A DNA stretch of 64,000 bases from Verrucomicrobiales bacterium (GCA_016795385.1 JAEUHI010000025.1:62001-126000), one strand, 5' to 3'; positions 1 to 8,631 are shown, counted from the stretch's first letter. Notes: generated by a model not told the origin, from the sequence alone. A program made the numbers and translations.

Positions 1-2020
1 CCACTTCCTTGCCGTGACGATAAAATCCGAGGTAGCGCCCCTCGCGTTTCTCATCCGACTTCGCCACCACCTCGCCCTCCATCGGGGCGCCGGCCATGAA
101 GCCGTGGCGTGCATCGTTCAGCCTGACAAAACCACCTTTCCACGTCACCGGAAAGCTGAGCGTCTCCGGATTGAAGACCGCGGCGAGATCGTCGTAGCGG
201 ACGCAGACTCCCTTCGGCAAAGTGAGTCCCGCGCCTTTGAAGACGCCGCTGAAGACCGTGCCATGATCGCTTTCGGCCCAGCGGCCGTCTTTCCAGGTGA
301 CCTGGTCGTTCTGGTTGCCCCAATGGCCTTGTTGGCCGCCATCCACGCCGGGAAAGTCGGGGATCAATTCGGGCAGAGGCCGATGCGTGAGAAAGGCGAG
401 GGCTTGTTTTCCGTAGAAATCGAAGACACGCTCGCGGTTCACGAAGGCCTTCCAATGGCGGTTTTGGGAGGGATCGAGCGGCTCCAAGGTGGGCTCGAAA
501 GGGGCCGGAGCCGGCGCGCGCGTCCCCGTGAGGAGTGAATCGAGGTCATCGAAATCCCAGAGGCCGAGCGTATTGTCCATCCGCTCGCGCGGTGCATTGC
601 CGGGCCGGGGTTTCATGACGCCGCGGGAGAGCCGCACATCATCAAGGATCCCGTCGCAACCGATCCCGCCCTCGACGAGACGACCGAAGGCGAGCTGCTC
701 CTTCTCCGCCTGCTTCAATTCCCCCAACTTGCCGAGGGGCTTCTCCAGCACCTTCTTTCCATCGACCCAGAGCGTGACCAACTCGGCATCGACGCTGGCG
801 ACGAAGTTGTGCCATTGCCCGTCGCAGACATTGACGCCCGAATCAAAGTCTCCCCCGCGGCCCGGCAGGTAAAGGGCGAGGGTGCCACGCCCGGCATGGG
901 TGTAAAGCTCCCAATGGGTCCCGGCCGATTTCGGATTGCAGGCGACGAGGATGTTGTAGCGATCTTTGCTTTCGAGCTTCGCCCGGCATTCGATCGAGAA
1001 GGGCAGCATGTGATAGTCGGCGTTGCCATCGATGACGATTCCGCCCGAGAGGGCCTTGCCGAATTCGTCGCTCAGCGAGACGACCTCCGATCCTTCTTTG
1101 ATTCCTGACCTCCGACCTCCGACCTCTGACTTCGTCTCCCTCCAGGTGCGATAACTTGGCTTCGCCGCGGGCGGCGCGTCATCGAGCTGCGGAAGGAGCC
1201 AGTTCAGCCCATCGAGATTGTCCAGGAGCCGCCCTTCGGCGTCTTCGTTCGTGTGATTGAGAATGCCGACGGGACCGCTGTAGCCGCTCGCGCGGATCTG
1301 GCGGAGGACCTTCACATCCTCCGTCCCGACGCCGAGCGGGAGGATCTTGCGCCCCTTCGCCTCGCCATCGATGTCCATGCCGTTGAGATTGAAGCACAGC
1401 AGGTACGGTTTCATCAATTCGATCGCCGCGGGCAGACGGTCGAGATGACTGTGGCCGTGGTGAAGGTTGTAGATAATGCCGACATGGTCGGCGCCGTGAT
1501 TCTTTCTCAGGTACTCGCAGACGGCGACAAGATTCTCCGGCTCGCCGCCCCAGCCGCCGTGATTGTAGAGTCCGAGTTGGCAACCGGCCTTGCGGGTGCG
1601 CTCGACGACGGGCAGCAACCTCGTCGCCGCACCTTTGATCCGTTCCTCCGGCGTGGCTTCGTTCCCGCCACTGAGAGTGAGCCAGATCTGCGGATGGAGA
1701 TCGTACTTCTCGAAGAGCCGGAAGGCCTCGTCATGCGTGCTCCAGAAGGCGAAGAATTCGATCCCGTGTTTTTGGTAGGCGAGAATCTCGCGCTCGAACT
1801 CGGCGACATGCTCCTGCCGCCAGTCGTAGGCGATCTTTTTGATGCCCATCTTCGCGACCATCTCGGCGCGCTCCTCGGGAGAACGCTTTTTCGCGTCGAA
1901 CGGCACGATGCACCAAGCCGCGAGATTCGACTTGTCGAAGAGATCCGCTGCTTGGGAGGGGCTGCCCACGAAAAGCGCGAGCAGGATGGAGAGATGGAGG
2001 TAAACGGGAGGGATTTTCAT
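1..2020 (-). CDS. Secreted sugar-phosphate isomerase-like / LamG / DUF6797 protein, 3' truncated by window edge
   Basis: The reading frame starts at the ATG at 2020 and stays open to base 1, so the C-terminus is missing. Residues 1-24 are a signal peptide ending in SQA-A. Residues of roughly 27-275 look like a xylose-isomerase-type TIM barrel (for example GLYNHGGWGG and YNLHHGHSH), as in sugar phosphate isomerase/epimerase proteins of PVC bacteria. Residues around 310-470 look like a concanavalin/LamG domain (DGQWHNFVASVD), and the end (about 500 onward, with HWGNQNDQ and VFNPETLSFP) matches DUF6797, which in this phylum leads into haem-binding oxidoreductases. A likely role is in periplasmic carbohydrate metabolism, but no substrate can be read off. 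An in-frame run of a short repeated word encodes a Gly/Ser/Glu-rich linker near residue 300, between barrel and LamG parts. The domain calls are from memory of the families. Confidence 0.8.
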   Translation of the reverse strand, partial: MKIPPVYLHLSILLALFVGSPSQAADLFDKSNLAAWCIVPFDAKKRSPEERAEMVAKMGIKKIAYDWRQEHVAEFEREILAYQKHGIEFFAFWSTHDEAFRLFEKYDLHPQIWLTLSGGNEATPEERIKGAATRLLPVVERTRKAGCQLGLYNHGGWGGEPENLVAVCEYLRKNHGADHVGIIYNLHHGHSHLDRLPAAIELMKPYLLCFNLNGMDIDGEAKGRKILPLGVGTEDVKVLRQIRASGYSGPVGILNHTNEDAEGRLLDNLDGLNWLLPQLDDAPPAAKPSYRTWRETKSEVGGRRSGIKEGSEVVSLSDEFGKALSGGIVIDGNADYHMLPFSIECRAKLESKDRYNILVACNPKSAGTHWELYTHAGRGTLALYLPGRGGDFDSGVNVCDGQWHNFVASVDAELVTLWVDGKKVLEKPLGKLGELKQAEKEQLAFGRLVEGGIGCDGILDDVRLSRGVMKPRPGNAPRERMDNTLGLWDFDDLDSLLTGTRAPAPAPFEPTLEPLDPSQNRHWKAFVNRERVFDFYGKQALAFLTHRPLPELIPDFPGVDGGQQGHWGNQNDQVTWKDGRWAESDHGTVFSGVFKGAGLTLPKGVCVRYDDLAAVFNPETLSFPVTWKGGFVRLNDARHGFMAGAPMEGEVVAKSDEKREGRYLGFYRHGKEV
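1105..1130. repeat. Short word-run repeat inside a coding region
   Basis: Near-tandem copies of an 8-9 base word (gacctccg / gacctctg) lie in frame in the linker between two domains of the gene on the minus strand. A closely similar run lies between nuoI and nuoH at 31090-31119. Confidence 0.6.
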
Positions 2021-2037
2021 GGAATACAGTCAGGGGA

Positions 2038-2077
2038 GGCGGCCTACGGAATACGCAGAAGACACAGAAAAGGGAAT
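2038..2077 (+). repeat. Outer inverted repeat of the GxxExxY element, copy A
   Basis: About 40 bp that match the reverse complement of 4278-4238 at all but three or so positions. It begins GGCGGCCTACGGAATACGC and continues with runs of the word GAAGACACAGAA. Confidence 0.8.
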
Positions 2078-2114
2078 ATTAGCTCGGTTGGCATTCACTT
2101 GGAGTTACGAAGGT

Positions 2115-2534
2115 TTAACACTTATCCGAGACCTGCTCTACAACTCCATGAGCAGACGAGTTCAGAAATCGTTCGATCTCAATCTTAGGGAAATGTCCAA
2201 AATTCACGAGAAGCCCCAGCTCAAAGCCCGTAGCCTTCAGGTAATTGATGATCTGTGCGCGGTGCTCATCCACAAGATTTGAAACCGCCTTTAGCTCAAC
2301 GACGACTTTGCCAAAGCATATCAGGTCGGGCACGAACTTTTGCGAAAGACTCCGCCCCTTGTAGACCAAAGGGACTTGAAATTGCGGATCATACGGAATT
2401 CCACGAAGCGACATTTCGATTTCAAGACATTCTTGATAGATCGATTCAGTGAATCCACACCCCTTTTCCCGATAAACTTCAAAGCAAGCACCGCGAATTT
2501 TGAAACTCTCGTCCCGAAAGATGAAACTGTTCAT
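2115..2534 (-). CDS. GxxExxY protein, PD-(D/E)XK nuclease fold
   Basis: A 139-residue protein of the GxxExxY family (PDDEXK_3). The name motif is seen as GFTESIY at about residues 27-33, and a nuclease-like active site is intact: P69-D70, then E80 and K82 in VVVELKAV. The cellular role of this family is not established. The gene is far less GC-biased than its neighbours and sits alone between inverted repeats at 2038 and 2719, which marks it as an accessory gene. A weak AGAGAG lies six bases upstream of the ATG, unusual in a window where most genes have no Shine-Dalgarno. It may be the active component of the small element that surrounds it, or merely cargo. Confidence 0.88.
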   Translation of the reverse strand: MNSFIFRDESFKIRGACFEVYREKGCGFTESIYQECLEIEMSLRGIPYDPQFQVPLVYKGRSLSQKFVPDLICFGKVVVELKAVSNLVDEHRAQIINYLKATGFELGLLVNFGHFPKIEIERFLNSSAHGVVEQVSDKC

Positions 2535-2615
2535 AAGAACTCTCTTAACTTGCTTCCCGATTTCCGCAATGAAGAAATTGACCGTTATTCACCGGTTCCG
2601 TTTTGAAGCCAGAAA

Positions 2616-2719
2616 TCTTGATGCCTGCAGCATCTATCTCGGTCCTTTGTAATTCCGTGTTTTCCGTGTATTCCGTAGGCCGCCCCTTTTTCGCTCGATG
2701 GTAGGCCGCCACTTCTTTG
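2616..2719 (-). repeat. Inner inverted repeat B of the GxxExxY element
   Basis: 104 bp that align without gaps to the reverse complement of 4097-4200, with 11 mismatches by hand count (about 89% identity). It includes the words GGCGGCCTACCATCGAGCGA, GGCGGCCTACGGAATACAC and GACCGAGATAGATG. Confidence 0.85.
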
Positions 2720-2749
2720 CTGGATGGCTGGCGGCAAATCCGCGCGTTC

Positions 2750-4012
2750 TCAAGCCAATCTCCCCGCCTTCACCACGCCGCCTTGCATGACGGCGATGAA
2801 ATTCCGCCTGTCTTCGAGAATGGCGATGTCCTTCATCACGTCTCCCTCGACGATGAGCAGGTCGCCGAGCTTTCCTGTCTCCACCGAACCGATTTCGTTT
2901 TCACGGCCCATCATCTTCGCGCCGCCCAGGGTGGCGCAGCGGATCGTGTCGAGGACGCTGAAGCCGACGTAATCGACGAAGAAAGTCAGCTCCTGCGCGT
3001 AGGTGCCGTGGGGCGTCCAGCCGAATCCGTAATCGCCCCCGAGCCCGATCGTTCCTCCGGCTTTCAGGACGCGACGACAACTCTCCGCTCCGGCTTCCAG
3101 CGTTTCCTGATGCCCGTCGATGATGCGTTGGGAAAGGCCGAACTCTTTGCCGCGATCGACACTGAATTTCTCAAATCCCAGCCCCGGGCACATCGGCACG
3201 TTCCGCTTCAGCAGCAGCTCGAGGCATTCATCGTCCATGAAGGTACCGTGTTCGATTGCGTCGTAACCCGCCGTCAGCGCGTTGCGGATCCCCTCGGTGG
3301 CACGGCAATGGCCGGTGACCTTCAGTCCGTGATTGTGCGCCGTCTGCACGACCGCGTGCATTTCCTCGAAGGTCATGCACAGGGTGTGGTGGTCGTTGAT
3401 GTCGGGCGAGGCGGCATCGCCGGTGGGATAGGTCTTGACCCACTCGATCCCGTCTTTCACGAGCTTGCGGACCGCCCGTCTCGCCTCCTCGGGCCCGTTG
3501 ACGATGAAAACGATGCCTTCCATCCCGATCTTGCGGTAGTCGGGGTTCCAGTCCATCAGCCCGCCGGCGCCGCAGATCTCACGACCGCTCGCGGAGAGGC
3601 GCGGCCCGGGGATCATGTCCTCCTCGATCGCCTTTTTCATCCACACGTCGATGTTGTGCAGGCAACCACCGCTTCGGGCCGCCGTGTAGCCGCATTCCAA
3701 GGCGGTCTTGGCATTCACCGCCGACTGGAGGGTGACGTATTCGACCGGATACTTGATGTCGAGATCCTGCAGCTCGGTGACGTTGAAATAGGTGAGATGG
3801 ATGTGCGCCTCGATCAGCCCGGGCAGGATCGTGCCGCCCTTCGCATCGATGGTGCGCATGTCAGGATCGAGCTGCGGCAATCCAGCCGCGGCTCCGGCGT
3901 AAGTGATGATCCCTTCGCTCACCACCACCGCCGCGTCCGGCACCGGCGGAGCCCCGGTCCCGTCGATGAGCGTGCCGTTGCGGATGAGGGTGATGCCGGG
4001 CTGGGGTTTCAT
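2750..4012 (-). CDS. Metal-dependent amidohydrolase family protein
   Basis: A 420-residue amidohydrolase-superfamily enzyme (imidazolonepropionase/prolidase-like branch, TIM barrel). The first metal motif H70-I-H72 (EAHIHLTYF), a later TGHCRAT, IEHGTFMD and the aspartate in GLGGDYGF fit the superfamily's metal ligands. It would hydrolyse an amide, cyclic amide or dipeptide, but the substrate cannot be told. I place the start at MKPQPGITLIRNG (4012), where homology to the family begins; an upstream ATG at 4099 would add 29 unlike residues and lies inside the inverted repeat C. No signal peptide is evident from the chosen start. The gene is bracketed by the two inverted copies of the GxxExxY element, so it could have travelled with them. 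Confidence 0.88.
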   Translation of the reverse strand: MKPQPGITLIRNGTLIDGTGAPPVPDAAVVVSEGIITYAGAAAGLPQLDPDMRTIDAKGGTILPGLIEAHIHLTYFNVTELQDLDIKYPVEYVTLQSAVNAKTALECGYTAARSGGCLHNIDVWMKKAIEEDMIPGPRLSASGREICGAGGLMDWNPDYRKIGMEGIVFIVNGPEEARRAVRKLVKDGIEWVKTYPTGDAASPDINDHHTLCMTFEEMHAVVQTAHNHGLKVTGHCRATEGIRNALTAGYDAIEHGTFMDDECLELLLKRNVPMCPGLGFEKFSVDRGKEFGLSQRIIDGHQETLEAGAESCRRVLKAGGTIGLGGDYGFGWTPHGTYAQELTFFVDYVGFSVLDTIRCATLGGAKMMGRENEIGSVETGKLGDLLIVEGDVMKDIAILEDRRNFIAVMQGGVVKAGRLA

Positions 4013-4096
4013 GGTCAACAGCTTAGCGAACCCGCCGTCCCAACGATAGAACAAAAACGGCGCGAGATGGAACACGAGCGGCTGTATACCGTCGAC

Positions 4097-4200
4097 CAAA
4101 GAAGCGGCGGCCTACCATCGAGCGAAGACGGAGCGGCCTACGGAATACACGGAGAACGCGGAACTTCAGATGACCGAGATAGATGCCGCAGGCATCAAGA
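4097..4200 (+). repeat. Inner inverted repeat C of the GxxExxY element
   Basis: Gap-free partner of 2616-2719 in opposite orientation. It begins CAAAGAAG and ends AGGCATCAAGA. Confidence 0.85.
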
Positions 4201-4237
4201 ATCAGGCGACATGAAACCTCGGGTTGTATCAGTTCCT

Positions 4238-4278
4238 AAATTCCCCTTCCGTGTCTTCTGCGTATTCCGTAGGCCGCC
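4238..4278 (-). repeat. Outer inverted repeat D of the GxxExxY element
   Basis: Partner of 2038-2077; contains TTCTGCGTATTCCGTAGGCC on the plus strand. Confidence 0.8.
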
Positions 4279-4304
4279 CCTCCATTCTTCAAGCTTTCGC
4301 CGGC

Positions 4305-5036
4305 TCACCCCGCCCCGTACGCTTCCCGATACCTTCCCGGCGTCATCCCCGTGAGACGGCGGAATTCGCGGGTGAAGTGGCTTTGATCGGCAAAGCCACC
4401 TGCATCGGCGATTTCGGCGAGGCTTTCCTTCGTCGCGACGAGACGACGGCTCGCGATCTGGAGGCGCAGCCGCTTCAGATATTGCTGGGGTGGGAGCCCA
4501 TACTCCGCGGCGAAAGCGCGCTCGAAGGCCCTCACCGACAAACCCACGGCCCGGGCGAGCTCTTCATTTCCCACGGCACGATCCGCCCGGGTCATCATCG
4601 CGATGACCGCACCGAGCCGGATGTCGCCACGCCGCTCGATCTCGGAGGCCTCGAGCACCCGGGTCATCCCGACCGTACCGGACGGTCGTCCGCGCTCATC
4701 CAAGACCCTGAGCTTCGTTGTGACGCACCACGTCGCGGTGTGATCGTAGCGGCCGATCCGCTCGAGCCGGTTCCTCACGACCCGCCCGGCGAGAACCGCC
4801 TCATCTCCCTCACGGAAATGAGCGGCCAGGTGCGGCGGCGACAGATCGTCATCGGTCCGGCCGACCACTTCCTCGAGCGAAGACATCGCGTAGTTTTGCA
4901 GGAAGGCCCGGTTGACCCAGAGGTATTGCCGCTTCCGGTCCTTGATCCACGCCTGTGTCTCCGGCATCTCGTCGAAAAGACCGGCGAGGGCGAAGGCGGC
5001 GGCCGGGGAGACGTTTTGCAAGGGTTCGGATTTCAT
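4305..5036 (-). CDS. AraC-family transcriptional regulator with PAS-like sensor domain
   Basis: With the start at MKSEPLQN (5036) the protein is about 243 residues. The N-terminal half reads as a PAS-fold sensor (AWIKDRKRQYLWVNRAF, VVGRTDDDL), and the C-terminal hundred residues hold two helix-turn-helix motifs of the AraC/XylS type, ending with the signature GFADQSHFTREFRRLTGMTP. The ligand is unknown. The gene is divergent from the large PVC dehydrogenase at 5188, and the 150 bp between them contain an inverted repeat, so it is a reasonable guess that it regulates that neighbour. Longer starts exist (5189 and 5360), but the longer one would overlap the neighbour's coding region and adds basic, low-complexity residues. 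Confidence 0.85.
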   Translation of the reverse strand: MKSEPLQNVSPAAAFALAGLFDEMPETQAWIKDRKRQYLWVNRAFLQNYAMSSLEEVVGRTDDDLSPPHLAAHFREGDEAVLAGRVVRNRLERIGRYDHTATWCVTTKLRVLDERGRPSGTVGMTRVLEASEIERRGDIRLGAVIAMMTRADRAVGNEELARAVGLSVRAFERAFAAEYGLPPQQYLKRLRLQIASRRLVATKESLAEIADAGGFADQSHFTREFRRLTGMTPGRYREAYGAG

Positions 5037-5107
5037 CAGGCGTGCGGTTTCGTCGGCAGCCGATCCTTCTACCTCATTCCAGGCCGTCTGAAAACGCCCG
5101 ATCTCCG

Positions 5108-5127
5108 GGGAAAAAGGCGGTTTTCCC
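5108..5127. promoter_or_regulatory. Inverted repeat in divergent intergenic region
   Basis: Perfect 7-bp arms GGGAAAA and TTTTCCC with a 6-bp spacer, between the AraC-type regulator and the PVC dehydrogenase. It could be an operator; no function is shown. Confidence 0.35.
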
Positions 5128-5187
5128 TGGCCCGATGGCACGGGTCTTGGTTGCTTCCGGGCCTGGTCTGTCGTAACCCTTTCCGCC

Positions 5188-8100
5188 ATGCGAAAAGCCC
5201 TCCTTTTCATCCCCCTTGCCTGCCTCGTCGCCGCGCTGCCGCGTCCTCTCCAAGCCATCACCCCGGCCGAGCTCGAGGCGCGCTTCAAACAACTGCCCAC
5301 CGTGCCCGAGAGCGAAATGCCGGCCCTGAGCAATGCCAAAGGCACCTTCCGCGGACTCATTCAGCACGAAGGTCTCGAGGGCCACACCTGGGTCGCCTTT
5401 CCCTTCGTTGAAAATCCCGGCAGCTTCGGCTTCGATCCGCAGGGGCGCCTCTACGTGGCCGAGGCGAACCGTTTCTGGCTCGGCGTGCCCGATCTGCGCG
5501 GAGCGAACGAACTGATCCGCGACGACTTCAAGGCAGTCACCGTGGCGGACCGGCTCGCCATGTACCAGAAGTATGCGGCGAGTTTCCCCGAAGGCTGGTT
5601 CAGCCGCGTCGCGGATCGCCTCATTCTCCTCGAAGACCGCGATGGCAATGGTGCCGCCGATTTCCGATCGCTCTTTTCCGATCGCTTCAAGCGCCCCGAA
5701 GACGGGATCGGATTCTCCGTCCTCGCCGATGACGGCTCGGTCTATTTCACCTGCATCCCGAGCGTCTGGAAACTGCGCGACACCGACGGCGATGGGAAGG
5801 CAGATGAGGAAAAGGAAATCTCGACGGGTTACGGGGTTCGCGTCTCCTTCATCGGTCACGACCTCCACGGCATCGTGCGCGGACCGGACGGGCGCCTCTA
5901 CTTCTCGGTCGGCGACCGCGGTTATCATGTCACCACCGCCGACGGCAAGGTGCATCCCGGCTCGGGTCGCGGCGCCATCTTCCGCTGTGAATCGGACGGA
6001 TCGGGACTCGAAGTCTTCTGCACCGGACTTCGCAATCCGCAGGAACTCGTCTTCGACGACTTCGGCAATCTCTTTACCTTCGACAACACCGGCGACATCG
6101 GCGACAAGGCGCGCATGGTCTACGCGATCGAGGGCAGCGACTCGGGCTGGAACATGTCGCACCAGTCGCCCCATCACTACGCGACCCATCTCGACTGGGG
6201 CACCTTCCGTCCCGAGCAATCGATGTGGGTGAAGGAACGCATGTTCGACCTCTACAACGAGGATCAGCCCCAGTGGGTCTACCCGCCCGCCTCGCACGTC
6301 GCGAACGGACCTTCCGGCGTCACCTGGCTCACCGGCGAATCGCTGCCCGCCGATCTGCGCGGCAAGTTCCTCCTCTCGAACTACCGCGGGGCGTCGGACA
6401 ACTGCAACCTCCTCCTCATCGCGGCGGGAGCGAAGGGGGCCGGATACGTCGCGACCGAAGAGCGCGAGATCGTCCGCGGCGTCGGCGCGAGCGATGTCGA
6501 GCTCGGCTATGACGGCAATCTCTACATCTGCGACTTCGGCGGAGGCTGGAGCGTGAATGAAAACGGCTCCATCCAGGTCGCCGGATCGAAGAACGCTTCC
6601 GAACGCGAAGCCGGAGCCAAGGTCGCGGCGATGTTCAAGGAGGGCTTTGAAAAACGCGAAGTCGCCGAGCTCCGCGAACTCCTCTCCCACTCCGACCGCC
6701 GGGTCCGGCAAGCAGCTCAATTCGCCCTCGCCGATCGAGGGGAAGAGGGCCGCGCCGTTTTCACCGCCGTCATCAACGAAAGCACCAGCCAGATCGCGCG
6801 CCTCCACGCGATCTGGGGTCTCGGACAACTGGGACGCCGCGGGATCGCAGTCGCCGATGCGCTCGTTACCCTGCTCCTCCAGACCGATCCCGAAGTCCGC
6901 GCCAACGCCGCGCGTGTTCTCGGGGATCTGCGAATTGAGTCCGCGAAGAACGCCCTGATCGACGCTCTCGCAAAAGACGACTCGGCCAGGGTCCGTTCCC
7001 TCGCCGCCATCGCCCTCGGCCGTACCGCGAAGCCGGGTGATGCGGAGGTCATGAAGGCTCTTTTCTCCGCCGCCCTGACAAACGGACAGAAGGAAGCTGA
7101 CATCGTCCTGCGCCACGCCCTGCTCTCCGCCCTTTCCCAAATCGCCACCGCCGCCGATGCCGCCGCGAAAGTCGATTCCGGTTCGCGTGAAGAACGTCTC
7201 CTCGCCGTTCTCGTCCTGCGCCGCCAGGAAAGTGCGGAACTCGTGAAATTCCTCGGCGATCCCGAGCCGCTCGTACGTCGCGAGGTCATCCGCGCGATTT
7301 ACGACACCTCCGTCCTCGACACCGCCGCCGGTGAAACGCTCGCCTCGCTCCGCGACGGCATCGCCGATCTCCCCGAGGCGGTGCAGCGCCGCCTCGTCGC
7401 CGCGAACTATCGCAAGGGCACACCCGCGAATGCCCTCGCCATGCTCCAGCTCGCCGCCGACGACTCTCTCGCCAAGCCGGTGCGCAAGGCGGCCTTCCAC
7501 GGACTGAAACAGTGGGAAGCCGCGATCGAGACCGATCCCGTCCTCGGTCACTACCGCCCGCAGGTCGTGAAGGAAGGACGCGCCTTCGCCACGCTCGCCC
7601 CCGTGCTCGCACACGAATTGCGGCAGTTCCTCAGCGTCTCCGACGATCCCGAGCTCACCACCCTCGCGATGGAGTTCGCGACCACCGCGAAGATCGAGCT
7701 CGATCCCGCCACCCTCCTCGCCCAGGCGGGAAATGCGAAGCTCACTCCCGGACTCCGCGTCGCCGTGATCGAAAGCCTCGTCGCCTCAAAGCCGGAAGGA
7801 ACGCGCGAGCGCATCACCTCGCTCCTGTCCGATGAAGCCGTGCCGGTCCGCGCCGCTGCGATGAAGGCCGCCTTCGCCCTCGGTCTGGATGGCATCGCGG
7901 CCCAGGCGACGACTGCGATCAACGAGGCTCCCCTCCCCGTCGCTCGCGCCGCCATCGCCGGGATCGCGGGCACCGATCCCGAGGCCATCGTGAAGCTCTG
8001 GAACGAGCGCAGCAAGAACCTGCGTCCCGGTCTCTGGCTCGACGCCTACCTCGCCCTCGCCGAAAAGGGCCGTCCCGAAGCCGCCGCCCACGCCGCTTCG

Positions 8101-8613
8101 GATCCGAACGCGGTCTTTCTCCTCAGTCTCCAGGGAGGCGATGCCGCTGCCGGCGAAATCGTCTTCAAGAACCAAGGCGCCTGTCTCCAATGCCACAAGG
8201 TCGGTGGAGAGGGCGGCGACAAAGGCGGCGTGCAGGGACCGGACCTGCGCGACGTGGCGAAGCGGCTTTCACGCGAGAAGATCCTCGAGTCCGTCGCCAA
8301 TCCCGGAGCAGAGATCGCGCCGGGCTACGGCATGACCACCGTCACGCTGAAGAACAACGAATCGGTCATCGGCCGTCTCGCCAAGGAAACGCCGGAAGAA
8401 GTCACCGTGATCGGACTGGACAACAGCGAACGGAGAATCGCCCGCGCCGAGATCGCCTCGGTCGCTCCGCCCGTCTCGGCGATGCCTCCCGTCGCCGCAG
8501 CCCTGCCGCCGCGCGATTTCCGCGATCTCGTCGCCTTCCTCGCCACCCAGAAAGGCGGGAAGTGGAAAGCGGACGATGCCTCGCACGGCGATGACGAGAA
8601 GATCGCGAAGTGA
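5188..8613 (+). CDS. PVC-type haem-binding dehydrogenase with beta-propeller, HEAT repeats and CxxCH domain
   Basis: A secreted protein of 1141 residues with a signal peptide (residues 1-23, ending LQA). Residues of about 50-430 form a glucose/sorbosone dehydrogenase-like beta-propeller (FGFDPQGRLYVAEANRF, GLRNPQELVFD), 480-980 are alpha-helical HEAT-type repeats (PLVRREVIRAI, VRANAARVLGDL), and the last 150 residues carry a cytochrome c-type domain with CLQCHKVGG near residue 1000. This architecture is typical of Planctomycetes and Verrucomicrobia and is thought to oxidise sugars or other compounds in the periplasm; the substrate here is unknown. Haem attachment would need the CcsA/ResB system at 46885-50180. 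The gene ends before the double hairpin at 8632-8703. No Shine-Dalgarno is visible. A long reading frame on the opposite strand is a coding shadow. Confidence 0.93.
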   Translation: MRKALLFIPLACLVAALPRPLQAITPAELEARFKQLPTVPESEMPALSNAKGTFRGLIQHEGLEGHTWVAFPFVENPGSFGFDPQGRLYVAEANRFWLGVPDLRGANELIRDDFKAVTVADRLAMYQKYAASFPEGWFSRVADRLILLEDRDGNGAADFRSLFSDRFKRPEDGIGFSVLADDGSVYFTCIPSVWKLRDTDGDGKADEEKEISTGYGVRVSFIGHDLHGIVRGPDGRLYFSVGDRGYHVTTADGKVHPGSGRGAIFRCESDGSGLEVFCTGLRNPQELVFDDFGNLFTFDNTGDIGDKARMVYAIEGSDSGWNMSHQSPHHYATHLDWGTFRPEQSMWVKERMFDLYNEDQPQWVYPPASHVANGPSGVTWLTGESLPADLRGKFLLSNYRGASDNCNLLLIAAGAKGAGYVATEEREIVRGVGASDVELGYDGNLYICDFGGGWSVNENGSIQVAGSKNASEREAGAKVAAMFKEGFEKREVAELRELLSHSDRRVRQAAQFALADRGEEGRAVFTAVINESTSQIARLHAIWGLGQLGRRGIAVADALVTLLLQTDPEVRANAARVLGDLRIESAKNALIDALAKDDSARVRSLAAIALGRTAKPGDAEVMKALFSAALTNGQKEADIVLRHALLSALSQIATAADAAAKVDSGSREERLLAVLVLRRQESAELVKFLGDPEPLVRREVIRAIYDTSVLDTAAGETLASLRDGIADLPEAVQRRLVAANYRKGTPANALAMLQLAADDSLAKPVRKAAFHGLKQWEAAIETDPVLGHYRPQVVKEGRAFATLAPVLAHELRQFLSVSDDPELTTLAMEFATTAKIELDPATLLAQAGNAKLTPGLRVAVIESLVASKPEGTRERITSLLSDEAVPVRAAAMKAAFALGLDGIAAQATTAINEAPLPVARAAIAGIAGTDPEAIVKLWNERSKNLRPGLWLDAYLALAEKGRPEAAAHAASDPNAVFLLSLQGGDAAAGEIVFKNQGACLQCHKVGGEGGDKGGVQGPDLRDVAKRLSREKILESVANPGAEIAPGYGMTTVTLKNNESVIGRLAKETPEEVTVIGLDNSERRIARAEIASVAPPVSAMPPVAAALPPRDFRDLVAFLATQKGGKWKADDASHGDDEKIAK

Positions 8614-8631
8614 AGTGATTCGCTTTCGCCG

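Larger units (their letters stand above)
2038..2719 (-). mobile_element. GxxExxY-gene-bearing element with terminal inverted repeats (copy 1)
   Basis: The segment is bounded by inverted repeats of about 32 bp that begin GGCGGCCTACGGAATAC at both ends (2038 onward on plus; 2683 backward on minus), 28 of 32 positions agreeing by hand count. It contains one complete gene, the GxxExxY protein at 2115-2534. At the 2683 end a further 36 bp extends the homology with copy 2. A second, inverted and internally deleted copy lies at 4097-4278. No transposase is present, so if it is mobile it either uses its own nuclease or is moved in trans. The mobile nature is an inference. Confidence 0.55.
4097..4278 (+). 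mobile_element. Internally deleted derivative of the GxxExxY element (copy 2)
   Basis: 182 bp whose left end (4097-4200) matches the promoter-proximal end of copy 1 and whose right end (4238-4278) matches its distal end, both in the correct relative order and orientation. The nuclease gene is missing between them; only about 40 bp of unmatched sequence remain. This is the structure expected for a MITE-like non-autonomous derivative. It lies in the opposite orientation to copy 1. Confidence 0.6.

Noticed and set aside
2717..4354. 545-residue reading frame on the plus strand across the amidohydrolase
   Set aside because: Antisense to a recognised enzyme and running through both inverted repeats; no domain is recognisable.
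5074..7614. 846-residue reading frame on the minus strand opposite the PVC dehydrogenase
   Set aside because: It is a shadow of GC-rich codons in the true gene; its residues are low-complexity Glu/Gly/Ala/Arg and match no family.
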